A stretch of 64,000 bases of DNA from Cellulomonas sp. URHD0024 (GTDB lineage: Bacteria; Actinomycetota; Actinomycetes; Actinomycetales; Cellulomonadaceae), in the NCBI RefSeq assembly GCF_000426185.1, contig NZ_AUEW01000004.1, positions 434,001-498,000 on the forward strand. The letters run 5' to 3'. This document shows, one piece after another, positions 1 through 7,267 of this stretch. Position 1 is the first letter of the stretch. The number at the start of each line of letters is the position of its first letter. The notes under the pieces are model-generated. The model did not search any database. It was not told where the DNA came from and worked only from the letters and a program-made list of their open reading frames with translations. Made by a program: the position numbers and the translations under genes.

Positions 1-146
1 CAGGCCAGCGGTGTGAAGGCGTCGGACCCGTACGCCTCGGCCGTCCAGACGGAGTCGAACCCCAGCTGTTCGGCGCCGAGCACCGCCTCCTGGGCGCCGG
101 GCGGCGGCCCCGCAGACCAGTAGCCCGTGTGATAGCCCAGCTGCAT
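1..146 (-). CDS. LLM-class F420-dependent oxidoreductase, N-terminal part (runs off window)
   Basis: Only the first 48 codons lie in the window; the gene continues beyond base 1. The translation starts MQLGYHTGYWSAGPPPGAQE and continues to AEQLGFDSVWTAEAYGSDAF. This is the beta1-alpha1 start of luciferase-like monooxygenase (LLM) flavin/F420 enzymes, where EQLGFDSVWTAE is the usual second strand. Such actinobacterial proteins are normally hydride-transfer enzymes that use coenzyme F420 rather than FMN. The ATG at 144-146 is the first start in frame. The substrate cannot be inferred. It fits the other F420 enzymes in the window. The family is fairly certain, the cofactor inferred. Confidence 0.75.
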   Translation of the reverse strand, partial: MQLGYHTGYWSAGPPPGAQEAVLGAEQLGFDSVWTAEAYGSDAFTPLA

Positions 147-199
147 CGCGCGTCCTCCGTGACCGGCGCCCGGCGACGCCGCAGCGCCAGGCTATGCGG

Positions 200-1168
200 T
201 CACAGGACGCGCGAACGCGCGGCGAGCGTGTTGAGCAGCGCGGCCGCGGTCGCAGCGTCGTGGACGGTGACGACGAGCGAGCGCTCGCCCGTGCGTTCGA
301 CCTGGAGCGCCTCTCCGGAGCGCAGGACGATCCCGACGCGGCCTCCCCGGCCCACGCGGTAGCCCCAGCCGCCGAACTCGGAGACTGCTGCCACCTGGAC
401 CACCTCGGCGCGCAGGACCTCGTCGAGCGGGACGACGACACGCGGCCAGCCGAGAGCGGACCGGACGGTGAAGCCCCGTCGATCGACCACGACGGTGAAC
501 CGCGCGGTCGCCAGCACGACCACGACGAGCGCGAGGCTCGCGAGCGCCAACGACCACTTCTGGGTGAGGACGCTGACGACGAGCACGAAGGCCGCGGCCG
601 CCCAGCCGCCGACGAGCATCGCGCGGCTGGCCGCGACCGCGACCCAGGTGGCCGTCTCTCCGGCGCCGAGCGCGAGCCGTGGAGCGTCGTCCGGCACCGC
701 CTGCCCGGCCGGCTGGTGCGGGTCGCCGGGCATCGCGACGGCGGCGAGCGTTGCCGCGAGCGCCCCGACGACCAGTGCGACGACGGTGACCACGGCGATG
801 TCGCCGGTGTCCGCGGCGTCGGTCAGTCCGCGCTGCGCGTCGAGGATGCCGATCACGATCGTCGCCATCACGGCGGACACCCCGACGGCCGTCCCGGCGG
901 CGACGCGGCGCACGAGGGCAGCACGGCCCCAGAAGAAGGCGAGCACCCACGAGCCGACCGCGACGAGCGCAGACACCGCGACCGTCGGCCAGAGCAGCCC
1001 CGCGAGCGAGGAGTACCCGGTCGGTCCCTCGGAGCCGAAGTGCGAGGCGACCGGATCGGGCAGCTGGTCGGACCAGGCGGCCGCGACGGCCAGCGTGGAG
1101 CCCAGCAGGGCACCGGGGACGACCAGGGTCAGGACCGTGGTCATGGTGCGGTGCGGGACCGTGCTCAT
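200..1168 (-). CDS. DUF1648 membrane protein
   Basis: A 322-residue integral membrane protein. An N-terminal hydrophobic segment (about 10-31) is followed by LPDPVASHFGSEGPTGYSS, the hallmark of DUF1648 (LP-x-x-V-x-x-HF-x-x-x-G). Four or five more transmembrane stretches follow (about 55-80, 88-108, 125-147, 180-215). The C-terminal 100 residues, with VVVDRRGFTVRSALGWPRVV, resemble a PH-like cytoplasmic domain. Its start codon overlaps the stop of the GntR regulator by four bases (ATGA), so the two are translationally coupled. GntR/YtrA-type regulators are often paired with the membrane protein they control. No reaction can be assigned. Confidence 0.75.
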   Translation of the reverse strand: MSTVPHRTMTTVLTLVVPGALLGSTLAVAAAWSDQLPDPVASHFGSEGPTGYSSLAGLLWPTVAVSALVAVGSWVLAFFWGRAALVRRVAAGTAVGVSAVMATIVIGILDAQRGLTDAADTGDIAVVTVVALVVGALAATLAAVAMPGDPHQPAGQAVPDDAPRLALGAGETATWVAVAASRAMLVGGWAAAAFVLVVSVLTQKWSLALASLALVVVVLATARFTVVVDRRGFTVRSALGWPRVVVPLDEVLRAEVVQVAAVSEFGGWGYRVGRGGRVGIVLRSGEALQVERTGERSLVVTVHDAATAAALLNTLAARSRVL

Positions 1169-1515
1169 CGGAAGGCCTCCTTGACGAGGGCTGTGGTGGT
1201 CTGGGGCGTGATGCCGAGGGACCGTGCCACGCGGACGAGCGCGTCGATCGCGGCGTGCAGCTCGGCGTTGTCCGCAGGGATGGCCGTGACGACGGCTCCT
1301 CGTCCGCGGCGGAGCTCGATCAGTCCCTCGTCGCGCAGGTCCTGGTAGGCGCGGAGCACGGTGTGCAGGTTGATGTCGAGCGAGGCTGCGAGCTCGCGGG
1401 CGCCGGGGAGGCGTTCTCCGACGGTCACCTCGCCGCGTGCGACGGCCGCGCGGACCTGGCCGGCCAGCTGCACGAACAGCGGCTCGGGAGAGGTGGGGTC
1501 GATCCGCAAGAGCAT
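1165..1515 (-). CDS. GntR-family regulator, YtrA type
   Basis: A 116-residue DNA-binding protein with a winged helix at about 10-75 (PLFVQLAGQVRAAVARGEV, then LPGARELAASLDINLHTVLR) and only a short tail (about 80-116). This short form is the YtrA subfamily, whose members usually repress their own operon and an adjacent membrane or ABC transport protein. It is the first gene of a two-gene unit with the DUF1648 protein. The ATG at 1513-1515 lies six bases downstream of a TAGGGT -10 element, with no Shine-Dalgarno sequence, so the mRNA is probably leaderless. A perfect inverted repeat sits inside the promoter, which suggests autoregulation. Confidence 0.85.
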   Translation of the reverse strand: MLLRIDPTSPEPLFVQLAGQVRAAVARGEVTVGERLPGARELAASLDINLHTVLRAYQDLRDEGLIELRRGRGAVVTAIPADNAELHAAIDALVRVARSLGITPQTTTALVKEAFR

Positions 1516-1521
1516 GTCGCC

Positions 1522-1551
1522 ACCCTAGTTGTTTGCTTACAACTAGAACAA
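1522..1551 (-). promoter_or_regulatory. GntR promoter with internal operator palindrome
   Basis: On the minus strand, -35 TTGTTC (1546-1551) and -10 TAGGGT (1522-1527) are 18 bases apart. Between and overlapping them is a perfect 8-bp inverted repeat, CTAGTTGT at 1525-1532 and ACAACTAG at 1539-1546 with a 6-base spacer. The start codon follows the -10 by six bases. A regulator bound here would block RNA polymerase. The repeat is visible; that the neighbouring GntR protein binds it is inference. Confidence 0.65.
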
Positions 1552-1624
1552 GTGCTCTTTGGCCGACGGCGAAGCAGGAGCCTCGCTAGCGTCGTTCGGG
1601 TGGCGATGGGCGTCCGACAGGACC

Positions 1625-2209
1625 TCAGATGTAGATCGCGGGATCGTCGATCTCGGCGTCGAACGGCGCGGCGGCCGGCCTCTGGCGGATCTGCGCCGGC
1701 ACGCCGACGGCGATCGCTCCGGCAGGGACGTCGTGGATCACGACCGCATTGGCGCCGATCTGCGCGCCCGCCCCGATCCAGACCGGGCCGAGGATCTTGG
1801 CGCCCGCGCCGACGACCACGCCGTCACCGACCGTGGGGTGCCGCTTGCCGTGCCGCATCGACTTGCCGCCCAGCGTGGACCCGTGGAACAGCACGACGTC
1901 GTCGCCGACCTCGGCGGTCTCCCCGATCACCACACCCATGCCGTGGTCGATGAACAGGCGACGACCGAGTCGGGCGCCCGGGTGGATCTCGATGCCCGTG
2001 AACGCCCGGGAGAGCTGCGAGATCAGCCGGGCCGGCAGCTGCAGCCCTGGGCGCTGCCACATCCGGTGCGCGAGGCGGTAGACCCACACGGCGTGCACGC
2101 CCGGGTAGCCCAGGGCCACCTCGGCGAGCGAGCGGGCCGCGGGGTCGCGGTCGCGGGCTGCTTGCAGGTCTTCCTGGAGCGTGGCGAGGAAGTGCAGGGG
2201 TACGGACAT
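1625..2209 (-). CDS. cysE: Serine O-acetyltransferase (EpsC/CysE type)
   Basis: Makes O-acetyl-L-serine from serine and acetyl-CoA, the substrate of the adjacent cysK product. The 194-residue protein has an N-terminal helical part (1-60) and a left-handed beta-helix of hexapeptide repeats. [20 protein letters not shown] is the diagnostic serine acetyltransferase signature, and [20 protein letters not shown] continues the repeats. The short N-terminus marks the EpsC/Gram-positive form. The ATG at 2207-2209 ([16 protein letters not shown]) is preferred over an upstream in-frame start because it gives the family's usual N-terminus. It lies downstream of cysK, 80 bases away across a hairpin. Confidence 0.92.
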   Translation of the reverse strand: MSVPLHFLATLQEDLQAARDRDPAARSLAEVALGYPGVHAVWVYRLAHRMWQRPGLQLPARLISQLSRAFTGIEIHPGARLGRRLFIDHGMGVVIGETAEVGDDVVLFHGSTLGGKSMRHGKRHPTVGDGVVVGAGAKILGPVWIGAGAQIGANAVVIHDVPAGAIAVGVPAQIRQRPAAAPFDAEIDDPAIYI

Positions 2210-2244
2210 CGAGGGCTTCGTCCTGTGGGGTCTGAGGGGGACGC

Positions 2245-2273
2245 CCGGTGCCCGCCGTGGCGGCGGGCACCGG
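2245..2273 (-). terminator. Strong hairpin between cysK and cysE
   Basis: A perfect 12-bp stem, CCGGTGCCCGCC (2245-2256) and GGCGGGCACCGG (2262-2273), with a 5-base loop. It lies 16 bases after the cysK stop and 35 bases before the cysE start in the same transcription direction. There is no U tract. It may act as a partial terminator, an mRNA-processing or stability element, or a simple intercistronic structure that lowers cysE expression relative to cysK. Confidence 0.6.
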
Positions 2274-2289
2274 ACCACGTGCAGGACGG

Positions 2290-3225
2290 TCAGTCGAGCA
2301 GGTCGGCGTAGAGAACCGTGGAGAGGTAGCGCTCGCCGAACGACGGGATGATCGTGACGATCAGCTTGCCGGCGTTCTCGGGCCGCTGGGCCAGGAGCGT
2401 CGCGGCGTGCAGTGCGGCACCCGAGGAGATGCCGACGAGCAGGCCCTCCTCGGCGGCCGCCCGACGAGCGACGGCCACGGCGGTCTCGGCGTCGACGTCG
2501 ATGATCTCGTCGTAGATCGTGGTGTCCAGGATCTCCGGGACGAAGTTGGCGCCGATGCCCTGGATCTTGTGCGGACCGGGGGCTCCGCCGTTGAGGATCG
2601 GGGACTCGGCCGGCTCCACGCCGACGACCTGGATGTTCGGGTTGCGCTCCTTGAGCACCTGCCCGACACCGGTGATCGTCCCGCCGGTGCCGATGCCGGC
2701 GACGAAGATGTCGATCTTGCCGTCGGTGTCCGCCCAGATCTCCTCGGCCGTGGTGCGGCGGTGGATCTCGGGGTTGGCCTCGTTGGCGAACTGGCGGGCA
2801 AGGATGGCGCCCTCGCGCTCGGCGACGATCTCGTCGGCACGGTTGACCGCGCCCTTCATGCCCTCGGAGCCCGGCGTCAGGATGAGCTCGGCGCCGAATG
2901 CGCGCAGGAGCGCGCGACGCTCCTTCGACATCGTCTCCGGCATGGTCAGCACGACGTCGTACCCACGGGCTGCGCCGACGAACGCGAGCGCGATGCCGGT
3001 GTTGCCGGACGTCGCCTCGACGATCGTGCCGCCGGGCTTGAGGGCGCCGGACGCCTCGGCGGCGTCGATGATCGCGACACCGATGCGGTCCTTGACGGAG
3101 TTCGCGGGGTTGTAGAACTCGAGCTTGCCGACGACGGTGGCGGGCGCACCGTCGGTGATCTTGTTGATGCGGACCAGCGGGGTGTTGCCGATGAGCGCCG
3201 TCGCGTCGTCGTAGATGCGTGCCAT
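2290..3225 (-). CDS. cysK: Cysteine synthase A (O-acetylserine sulfhydrylase)
   Basis: A PLP enzyme converting O-acetylserine and sulfide to L-cysteine. The 311-residue protein has the full family signature: IGNTPLVRI at 12-20, PLP lysine K45 in [11 protein letters not shown], the substrate loop [13 protein letters not shown], the phosphate loop [10 protein letters not shown], and the C-terminal [11 protein letters not shown]. The ATG at 3223-3225 has a good Shine-Dalgarno AGAGGA on the minus strand about five bases upstream. Starts further upstream would add unrelated sequence. It is followed by cysE. Upstream in the same direction lies a short ORF ending in Cys-Cys-Arg-Cys, a probable cysteine attenuator. 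Confidence 0.95.
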   Translation of the reverse strand: MARIYDDATALIGNTPLVRINKITDGAPATVVGKLEFYNPANSVKDRIGVAIIDAAEASGALKPGGTIVEATSGNTGIALAFVGAARGYDVVLTMPETMSKERRALLRAFGAELILTPGSEGMKGAVNRADEIVAEREGAILARQFANEANPEIHRRTTAEEIWADTDGKIDIFVAGIGTGGTITGVGQVLKERNPNIQVVGVEPAESPILNGGAPGPHKIQGIGANFVPEILDTTIYDEIIDVDAETAVAVARRAAAEEGLLVGISSGAALHAATLLAQRPENAGKLIVTIIPSFGERYLSTVLYADLLD

Positions 3226-3243
3226 GGTTCCTCTTCGGTCGAG

Positions 3244-3261
3244 CCGCCGCGGACGCGGCGG
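3244..3261 (-). other. Small hairpin just upstream of the cysK ribosome-binding site
   Basis: A 7-bp stem, CCGCCGC (3244-3250) and GCGGCGG (3255-3261), with a 4-base loop, lies immediately 5' of the cysK Shine-Dalgarno sequence. It could tune access to the ribosome-binding site in the leader-controlled transcript. The structure is visible; the role is inference. Confidence 0.35.
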
Positions 3262-3369
3262 TGGGTGGGGGACTGATGGGCTGGGCCGGGGCACGTGTGT
3301 CCCGGGTCGTGCACAGTGTGTGGCAGCGGAGGGTCCGCGGCGGGTGTGTGCGGCGCGTGGCGCCCGTCG

Positions 3370-3414
3370 CTGACCCCGGGGCGAGCGCTGGCGCGTGAGG
3401 CGCGCCCCGGTCAG
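3370..3414 (-). promoter_or_regulatory. Leader hairpin between the Cys-rich ORF and cysK (attenuator candidate)
   Basis: CTGACCCCGGGGCG (3370-3383) pairs with CGCCCCGGTCAG (3403-3414), leaving a two-base bulge and a 19-base loop that can itself fold. On the minus-strand transcript this structure begins about 30 bases after the stop codon of the Cys-rich leader ORF, where an attenuation hairpin would be expected. No U tract follows, so termination may be Rho-dependent or control may be translational. Confidence 0.5.
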
Positions 3415-3444
3415 GGCACCCTCGCGCTCAGGAGAGCCAGCGCT

Positions 3445-3516
3445 CTAGAGACAGCGACAACAGGCGGGAGCGCCGTCGCGGGGGAGGGCGGCGGGGGCGG
3501 CAGTGTGTGCGCGCAT
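3445..3516 (-). CDS. Cys-rich leader peptide, probable cysteine attenuator of cysK-cysE
   Basis: A 23-codon ORF, starting MRAHTAAPAALP and ending ACCRCL before a TAG stop. A perfect GGAGG (3522-3526) lies five bases before the ATG at 3514-3516, so it is very probably translated. All three cysteines use TGT (TGT TGT CGC TGT), the rare Cys codon in a genome this GC-rich. Ribosomes would slow there when Cys-tRNA is scarce. It sits about 220 bases upstream of cysK in the same direction, with a strong hairpin in between. Cys-rich uORFs that control cysteine-biosynthesis genes by attenuation are known in mycobacteria and other actinobacteria. Function here is inferred from position, codons and sequence. 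Confidence 0.7.
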   Translation of the reverse strand: MRAHTAAPAALPRDGAPACCRCL

Positions 3517-3595
3517 CGCATCCTCCATGACCGGACCGGGCCGAGACGTCCTGGCGGGCGGGCCTGACAGGAGTGTCGGGACCGCAATCGGGTTG

Positions 3596-3625
3596 ACGCT
3601 AGTGCCAACGCCGGGGCCAGCGCAA
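3596..3625 (-). promoter_or_regulatory. Candidate promoter of the cys leader-cysK-cysE transcript
   Basis: On the minus strand, -35-like TTGCGC (3620-3625) and -10-like TAGCGT (3596-3601) are separated by 18 bases. Transcription would start near 3589 and place the leader-peptide Shine-Dalgarno about 60 bases downstream. A short inverted repeat GACA-CTCC-TGTC (minus strand, near 3574-3585) lies just after the expected start and could be an operator. The match is partial. Confidence 0.4.
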
Positions 3626-4214
3626 AGGTGCCCCACCAGGCGGACGGGCCGGGCGCGGCGGTACGCGCCGGCTCCTGTGGCGATGTCCCGTGCGAAGCGA
3701 TTCGCACACCTGTTCTGGACAGGCGACCGATTGCCGTGTACTGTCGGCGATTGATCAATCTCCCGGTCTGCGTGGTGGTGTCAGCATCCCATCGCGAACG
3801 ACCGGCCCGGAAGTGAAACGCGTCGCTACGAGAGCGACTGACGAGCACTGACCGGGTGGCTGGTCATCGACAGCCTCCAATGGCGCTGGAGGCGGTTCAA
3901 GCCGCGCGCAACAAGGACAAGCGGGCGCGGTGGGCGATGGCTGAACGGTGCTGAACAGACGAGCGGCCCCGGAACGGCGCGCGACGAGAGTCGTGGCGTC
4001 GGACCGGGGCCGTTGTCGTCGGACGACTCCCGGGCACCCTGGAGCGGCCCCCGACGTCGTCGGGCGGCGCGAGCTCACGATGACGTAGCCCTCCGGCGAG
4101 GAAGGATTCGCCCATTCCAAGCCTTCTCAGGCATATCGGCGATCTGCGAGCATCAGAAGAAGGGCCGCTGGACGACGCAAGACGGAGTGTGCGGTCGGCT
4201 GACTGGGGGCTGTG
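3626..4214. other. Non-coding stretch between the cys leader promoter and the TIR gene, rich in inverted repeats
   Basis: I see no convincing gene in this stretch; open frames here lack family sequence or ribosome-binding sites. It holds several inverted repeats: GTGCGAA-gcga-TTCGCAC (3690-3707), a perfect AT-rich palindrome GATTGATCAATC (3749-3760), GCCTCCA/TGGAGGC (3873-3893), and a long-range 9-bp pair CGGCCCCGG (3964-3972) with CCGGGGCCG (4004-4012). Some are likely operators or terminators of the divergent cys and TIR transcription units. Which regulator binds is unknown. Confidence 0.5.
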
Positions 4215-5456
4215 ATGCTGTTCGCGAGCTATTCGAGCAAGGACCTGGCCGCGGTAAAACGACTGGTCGACGACCTCGGACCGACGCGCTTCGACGTCTG
4301 GTTCGACCAGGAGCTGCGCGGTGGCGACGACTGGTGGAACGAGATCCTCGGCCAGATCGCGACGTGCGAGGTGTTCATCTTCGCGCTCTCGGACAACTCG
4401 CTGCGCTCCAAGCCCTGCGGCGTCGAGCTCGCGTACGCGCAGGCCCTCGGGGCGCCGGTCCTGCCGGTCCAGGTGGGATCGGTCGCGAACCCGCGGCTCA
4501 ACCCTTTCGCGAACCTGCACATCATCCCGTACGTCGACCGCGCCGCGAACGCCGGAATCCAGCTGATCTCGGCGCTGGAGCAGAAGTCGGCGCGGCCGTG
4601 GACGCCGACGGACCCGCCGCCGGCCCGGCCGCCGTCGCCGTACGCGATCTTCAGGGACCTCTCGGCCCAGGTCGCGGCGCCGTCGCTCACGTACGCGGAG
4701 CAGGTCGACCTCTTCCGGCAGCTTCGCGACGGGCTCGACTCCGAGCGCGACGAGTCGGCGGGCGAGGAGCTGCGGACGTTGATGCGTGACCTGCGCAAGC
4801 GCCCGGACCTCGCCGTGCGGATCTCCGAGGACATCGACCGGGTCCTCGCCGTGACGGTGGCGCAGAGCGTGCACACCGGGTCGGCGGCCGATGGGGGGCT
4901 CGGAGCGTCGACCGGGGCCACTCCGGTGGCCGCGACGGGCACGACGACATCGAACAGCTCGAACACCCCGACCGGAGCGACGGCGAGCACGGCGAGCACG
5001 GCGACGGCGGGCCCAGCGAACCGTTCGGCGCCGAACACGACGACGGGTGCGACGACGGGTGCGCCCGCGTCGAACGACCAGCGCAAGACGTCCGCACCGC
5101 CGACGCAGACGGCCTGGGCCCCCGGGTGGTATCCCGACCCGAGTGGAACAGGGCAGCGCTTCTGGGACGGCGCGCGGTGGACCGAGTTCCGGCACGAAGC
5201 GCCCCGCCCGGTCGCTCCAGGCGGCCGGCCCTCACCCCCGCCCGCCCGCCCGCCGGAGAAGTCGAACACGCTCTCCATCGTGGCGATGGTCCTGTCACTG
5301 ACCGGCTGGTGGGGCATCATCCCCGCCGTGTTCGCCATCCGGAAGCGCGAGCCGATGGCCACGGCCGCGCTCGTGGTCTCGCTGGTGGTCGGGATCCCGA
5401 TGGCACTCATCTGGATCGGGATCCTCGCCAACTCCGGCTCGTCCTCGGGCTACTAG
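4215..5456 (+). CDS. TIR-domain protein with DUF2510 and two C-terminal membrane segments
   Basis: A 413-residue protein. Residues 1-135 are a TIR domain: FASYSSKD (box 1), DVWFDQELRGGDDW, and SDNSLRSKPCGVELAYA. In that last motif E71 matches the catalytic glutamate of NAD-cleaving TIR domains. Residues 215-300 are a low-complexity Thr/Ala/Ser linker. Residues 304-325 (GWYPDPSGTGQRFWDGARW) are DUF2510, common on actinobacterial membrane proteins. Two transmembrane segments (about 353-375 and 383-405) end the chain. The ATG at 4215 is preferred over the GTG at 4212 because GGGGG (4205-4209) is five bases away. Its stop shares CTAG with the convergent SLOG-SLATT gene. Probable role: NAD-derived signalling or immunity (inference). 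Confidence 0.85.
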   Translation: MLFASYSSKDLAAVKRLVDDLGPTRFDVWFDQELRGGDDWWNEILGQIATCEVFIFALSDNSLRSKPCGVELAYAQALGAPVLPVQVGSVANPRLNPFANLHIIPYVDRAANAGIQLISALEQKSARPWTPTDPPPARPPSPYAIFRDLSAQVAAPSLTYAEQVDLFRQLRDGLDSERDESAGEELRTLMRDLRKRPDLAVRISEDIDRVLAVTVAQSVHTGSAADGGLGASTGATPVAATGTTTSNSSNTPTGATASTASTATAGPANRSAPNTTTGATTGAPASNDQRKTSAPPTQTAWAPGWYPDPSGTGQRFWDGARWTEFRHEAPRPVAPGGRPSPPPARPPEKSNTLSIVAMVLSLTGWWGIIPAVFAIRKREPMATAALVVSLVVGIPMALIWIGILANSGSSSGY

Positions 5457-7216
5457 CGCTTCGGTGGCGTCGTCCCCGTGTCGTCGACGGACTGGCGCAG
5501 CAGCATGGACCAGGTGCCGACCTCGCCGAGCTGGATCGCCTCCGCCTCGGCGATGAACGAGTCGACTGCGCGCCCGTCGCCGACGTCGATCGACGAGGCG
5601 CGTGCCGCAGCGAGTCGTAGCGCTCCGGCGGTGTCGTCGTAGCGGCGGGAGAGAGTGCCGAAGCCCGACATCGCCTCGTACGTGTTGGTCGCGGCGGCGA
5701 GCGCGCCGCAGAAGGCCGCGACGCAGGCCCACGCCGCGCGATGCAGCGGGTCTGCGACGCCCAGTCCCCCGAAGAGGGCGGCACACACGAGCAGGAGCGC
5801 CGACGCGGTGACCGTCTGGTGCAGGCCGGTCTCGAGGCGACGGGATCGCTGCTCATACCACCGCGCCTGCTCCTCGAGCCGGTGCCGTCGGTAGAGATCG
5901 AGGGCCTCGGCGGGCCACGACGCAGGCGTGCCGGCCGGCGCTGGGGGAGGCGCGTCGGCCTGGACAGGCTGGGTCGAGGCGTCGTCGAGCAGCGCTTGTG
6001 CCGAGGCCTGCGCGTTCGACGCTGGCGCGGCCGGCAGCCCGTACCGGCGACGGGCAGTCTCCTCGCGAAGCTTGGCGACGGCGTCGTCGCCCGCGCGCTG
6101 CGGCATGGTCGTGACGAACTCGAAGTACAGGCTGCGCAGGCGTTCCGCCCTGGTCCGTGCGCTGACGTACGAGTCGAGGGCGCCCTGCCTGCGGGAGATC
6201 GTGAGCAGGCCGGACGTCGCCGCGCCGACCGCCGCGAGGGCGACGCCGGGCCACGCGGCCGACGTGAGCCAGGACTGGACGGCGCCGAGCGTGGTCGTCG
6301 CCAGGCCGCCGACCAGCCCGAGAGTCACGATCCAGCGGTGCCGGTTCTGCTCCCGCAACGCGGTCGCGTCACAGACGCGCAGAGCCGGGGCCACGACCTG
6401 CTCCGCGACGGCGATCGCGGTCGCCAGGTTGGGGTACCTGACCGCGGCGTCGGGCGGGAGCAGATGGGTCGCCGGTGCGGTGCGCACCCGCCGCCGCGGC
6501 ACGGCGTCCAACGCGGCGGCACGGCCTGCGGGGCGGACAGGACCGAGCACCGTCTCGAGCGCCTCGCGGACTGCATCGGCTCCGCCCGCACGGTCCACGG
6601 GAATCACCAGTCCGGCGTCGAGCAGTGCGGCGAGCTCGGGATCGCCGTCGGTCGCGCGCCCGGAGAGCACGTCGTCGGCGAGGCGGCCCGACCCGGCGAC
6701 GACGAGCACGGTCCGGCCGCGGCGCAGGTGCTCGCGCAGCTCGGTGCGCGAGACGGGGCCACCGCCCACCAGCACGCAGACGACCACCTGGCGCCGCCCG
6801 GCGACCGCGTCGACGAGGTCGCTGATCGCGGGCAGCTCGTCGCCCCAGTCCGTGCCCGCCACCAGCGCGACGGCGTGGTGGTGCGGTTCCAGCGGTACCC
6901 CACCCTGCACGTCCCCCGAGTCGACGAGGGCAGCCGGCGCGACACCGACCAGCGGCGGCGCAGGGCGGACGGCGAGCGAGGACGCGCCGGCCAGGGCGAA
7001 GACGCCGGCGTCCGTCCCCCCGGTCACGACGACCCCGCGGCGTAGCGCAGTTCCGAGCAACAGCTCCCGCACGAGCGGTGCGAGGGTGGCGGCGAGCTCG
7101 GGTTCCAGGGGATTCGTCGAGCCGAAGAGGGCCACCACCGGTCGCCCGCTCGGCACTCCCAGGTCGCGCGGACGCAGCCTGCCACCCTGCGGCACCCTGA
7201 CGAGCGTCGGGCCCAT
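5453..7216 (-). CDS. SLOG (TRPM/LSDAT type)-SLATT-SLATT membrane protein
   Basis: 587 residues. Residues 25-225 form a Rossmann-like SLOG domain of the LSDAT/TRPM type: GSTNPLEPE, GVVVTGGTDAGVFALAG, VVCVLVGGGPVSRTEL, and VLVVAGSGRLADDV. Two SLATT/DUF4231-like units follow, each a hydrophobic hairpin after a helix rich in charged and aromatic residues: TMs about 295-317 and 320-340, then about 467-485 and 491-511. A Pro/Ala linker (395-435) separates them. SLATT domains are predicted membrane effectors gated by nucleotide-sensing SLOG or SMODS partners. The SLOG domain of animal TRPM2 binds ADP-ribose. The gene is tail-to-tail with the TIR gene. Domain calls are from motif recognition, function inferred. 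Confidence 0.75.
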   Translation of the reverse strand: MGPTLVRVPQGGRLRPRDLGVPSGRPVVALFGSTNPLEPELAATLAPLVRELLLGTALRRGVVVTGGTDAGVFALAGASSLAVRPAPPLVGVAPAALVDSGDVQGGVPLEPHHHAVALVAGTDWGDELPAISDLVDAVAGRRQVVVCVLVGGGPVSRTELREHLRRGRTVLVVAGSGRLADDVLSGRATDGDPELAALLDAGLVIPVDRAGGADAVREALETVLGPVRPAGRAAALDAVPRRRVRTAPATHLLPPDAAVRYPNLATAIAVAEQVVAPALRVCDATALREQNRHRWIVTLGLVGGLATTTLGAVQSWLTSAAWPGVALAAVGAATSGLLTISRRQGALDSYVSARTRAERLRSLYFEFVTTMPQRAGDDAVAKLREETARRRYGLPAAPASNAQASAQALLDDASTQPVQADAPPPAPAGTPASWPAEALDLYRRHRLEEQARWYEQRSRRLETGLHQTVTASALLLVCAALFGGLGVADPLHRAAWACVAAFCGALAAATNTYEAMSGFGTLSRRYDDTAGALRLAAARASSIDVGDGRAVDSFIAEAEAIQLGEVGTWSMLLRQSVDDTGTTPPKR

Positions 7217-7267
7217 GGCACCCCCTGCGGGACGGGACGATTCCCACCCTAGCGGCGCCGGCGGGGC

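Noticed and set aside
3690..3707. LexA/SOS box at GTGCGAA-gcga-TTCGCAC
   Set aside because: The core is GCGAA/TTCGC rather than CGAAC/GTTCG, so it does not fit the actinobacterial SOS consensus that is matched perfectly at 40204-40219.
3755..4120. Long minus-strand open frame upstream of the TIR gene
   Set aside because: Its translation is Pro/Arg/Ser-rich without any family motif, it has no ribosome-binding site and it covers several inverted repeats. It looks like a chance frame in GC-rich DNA.
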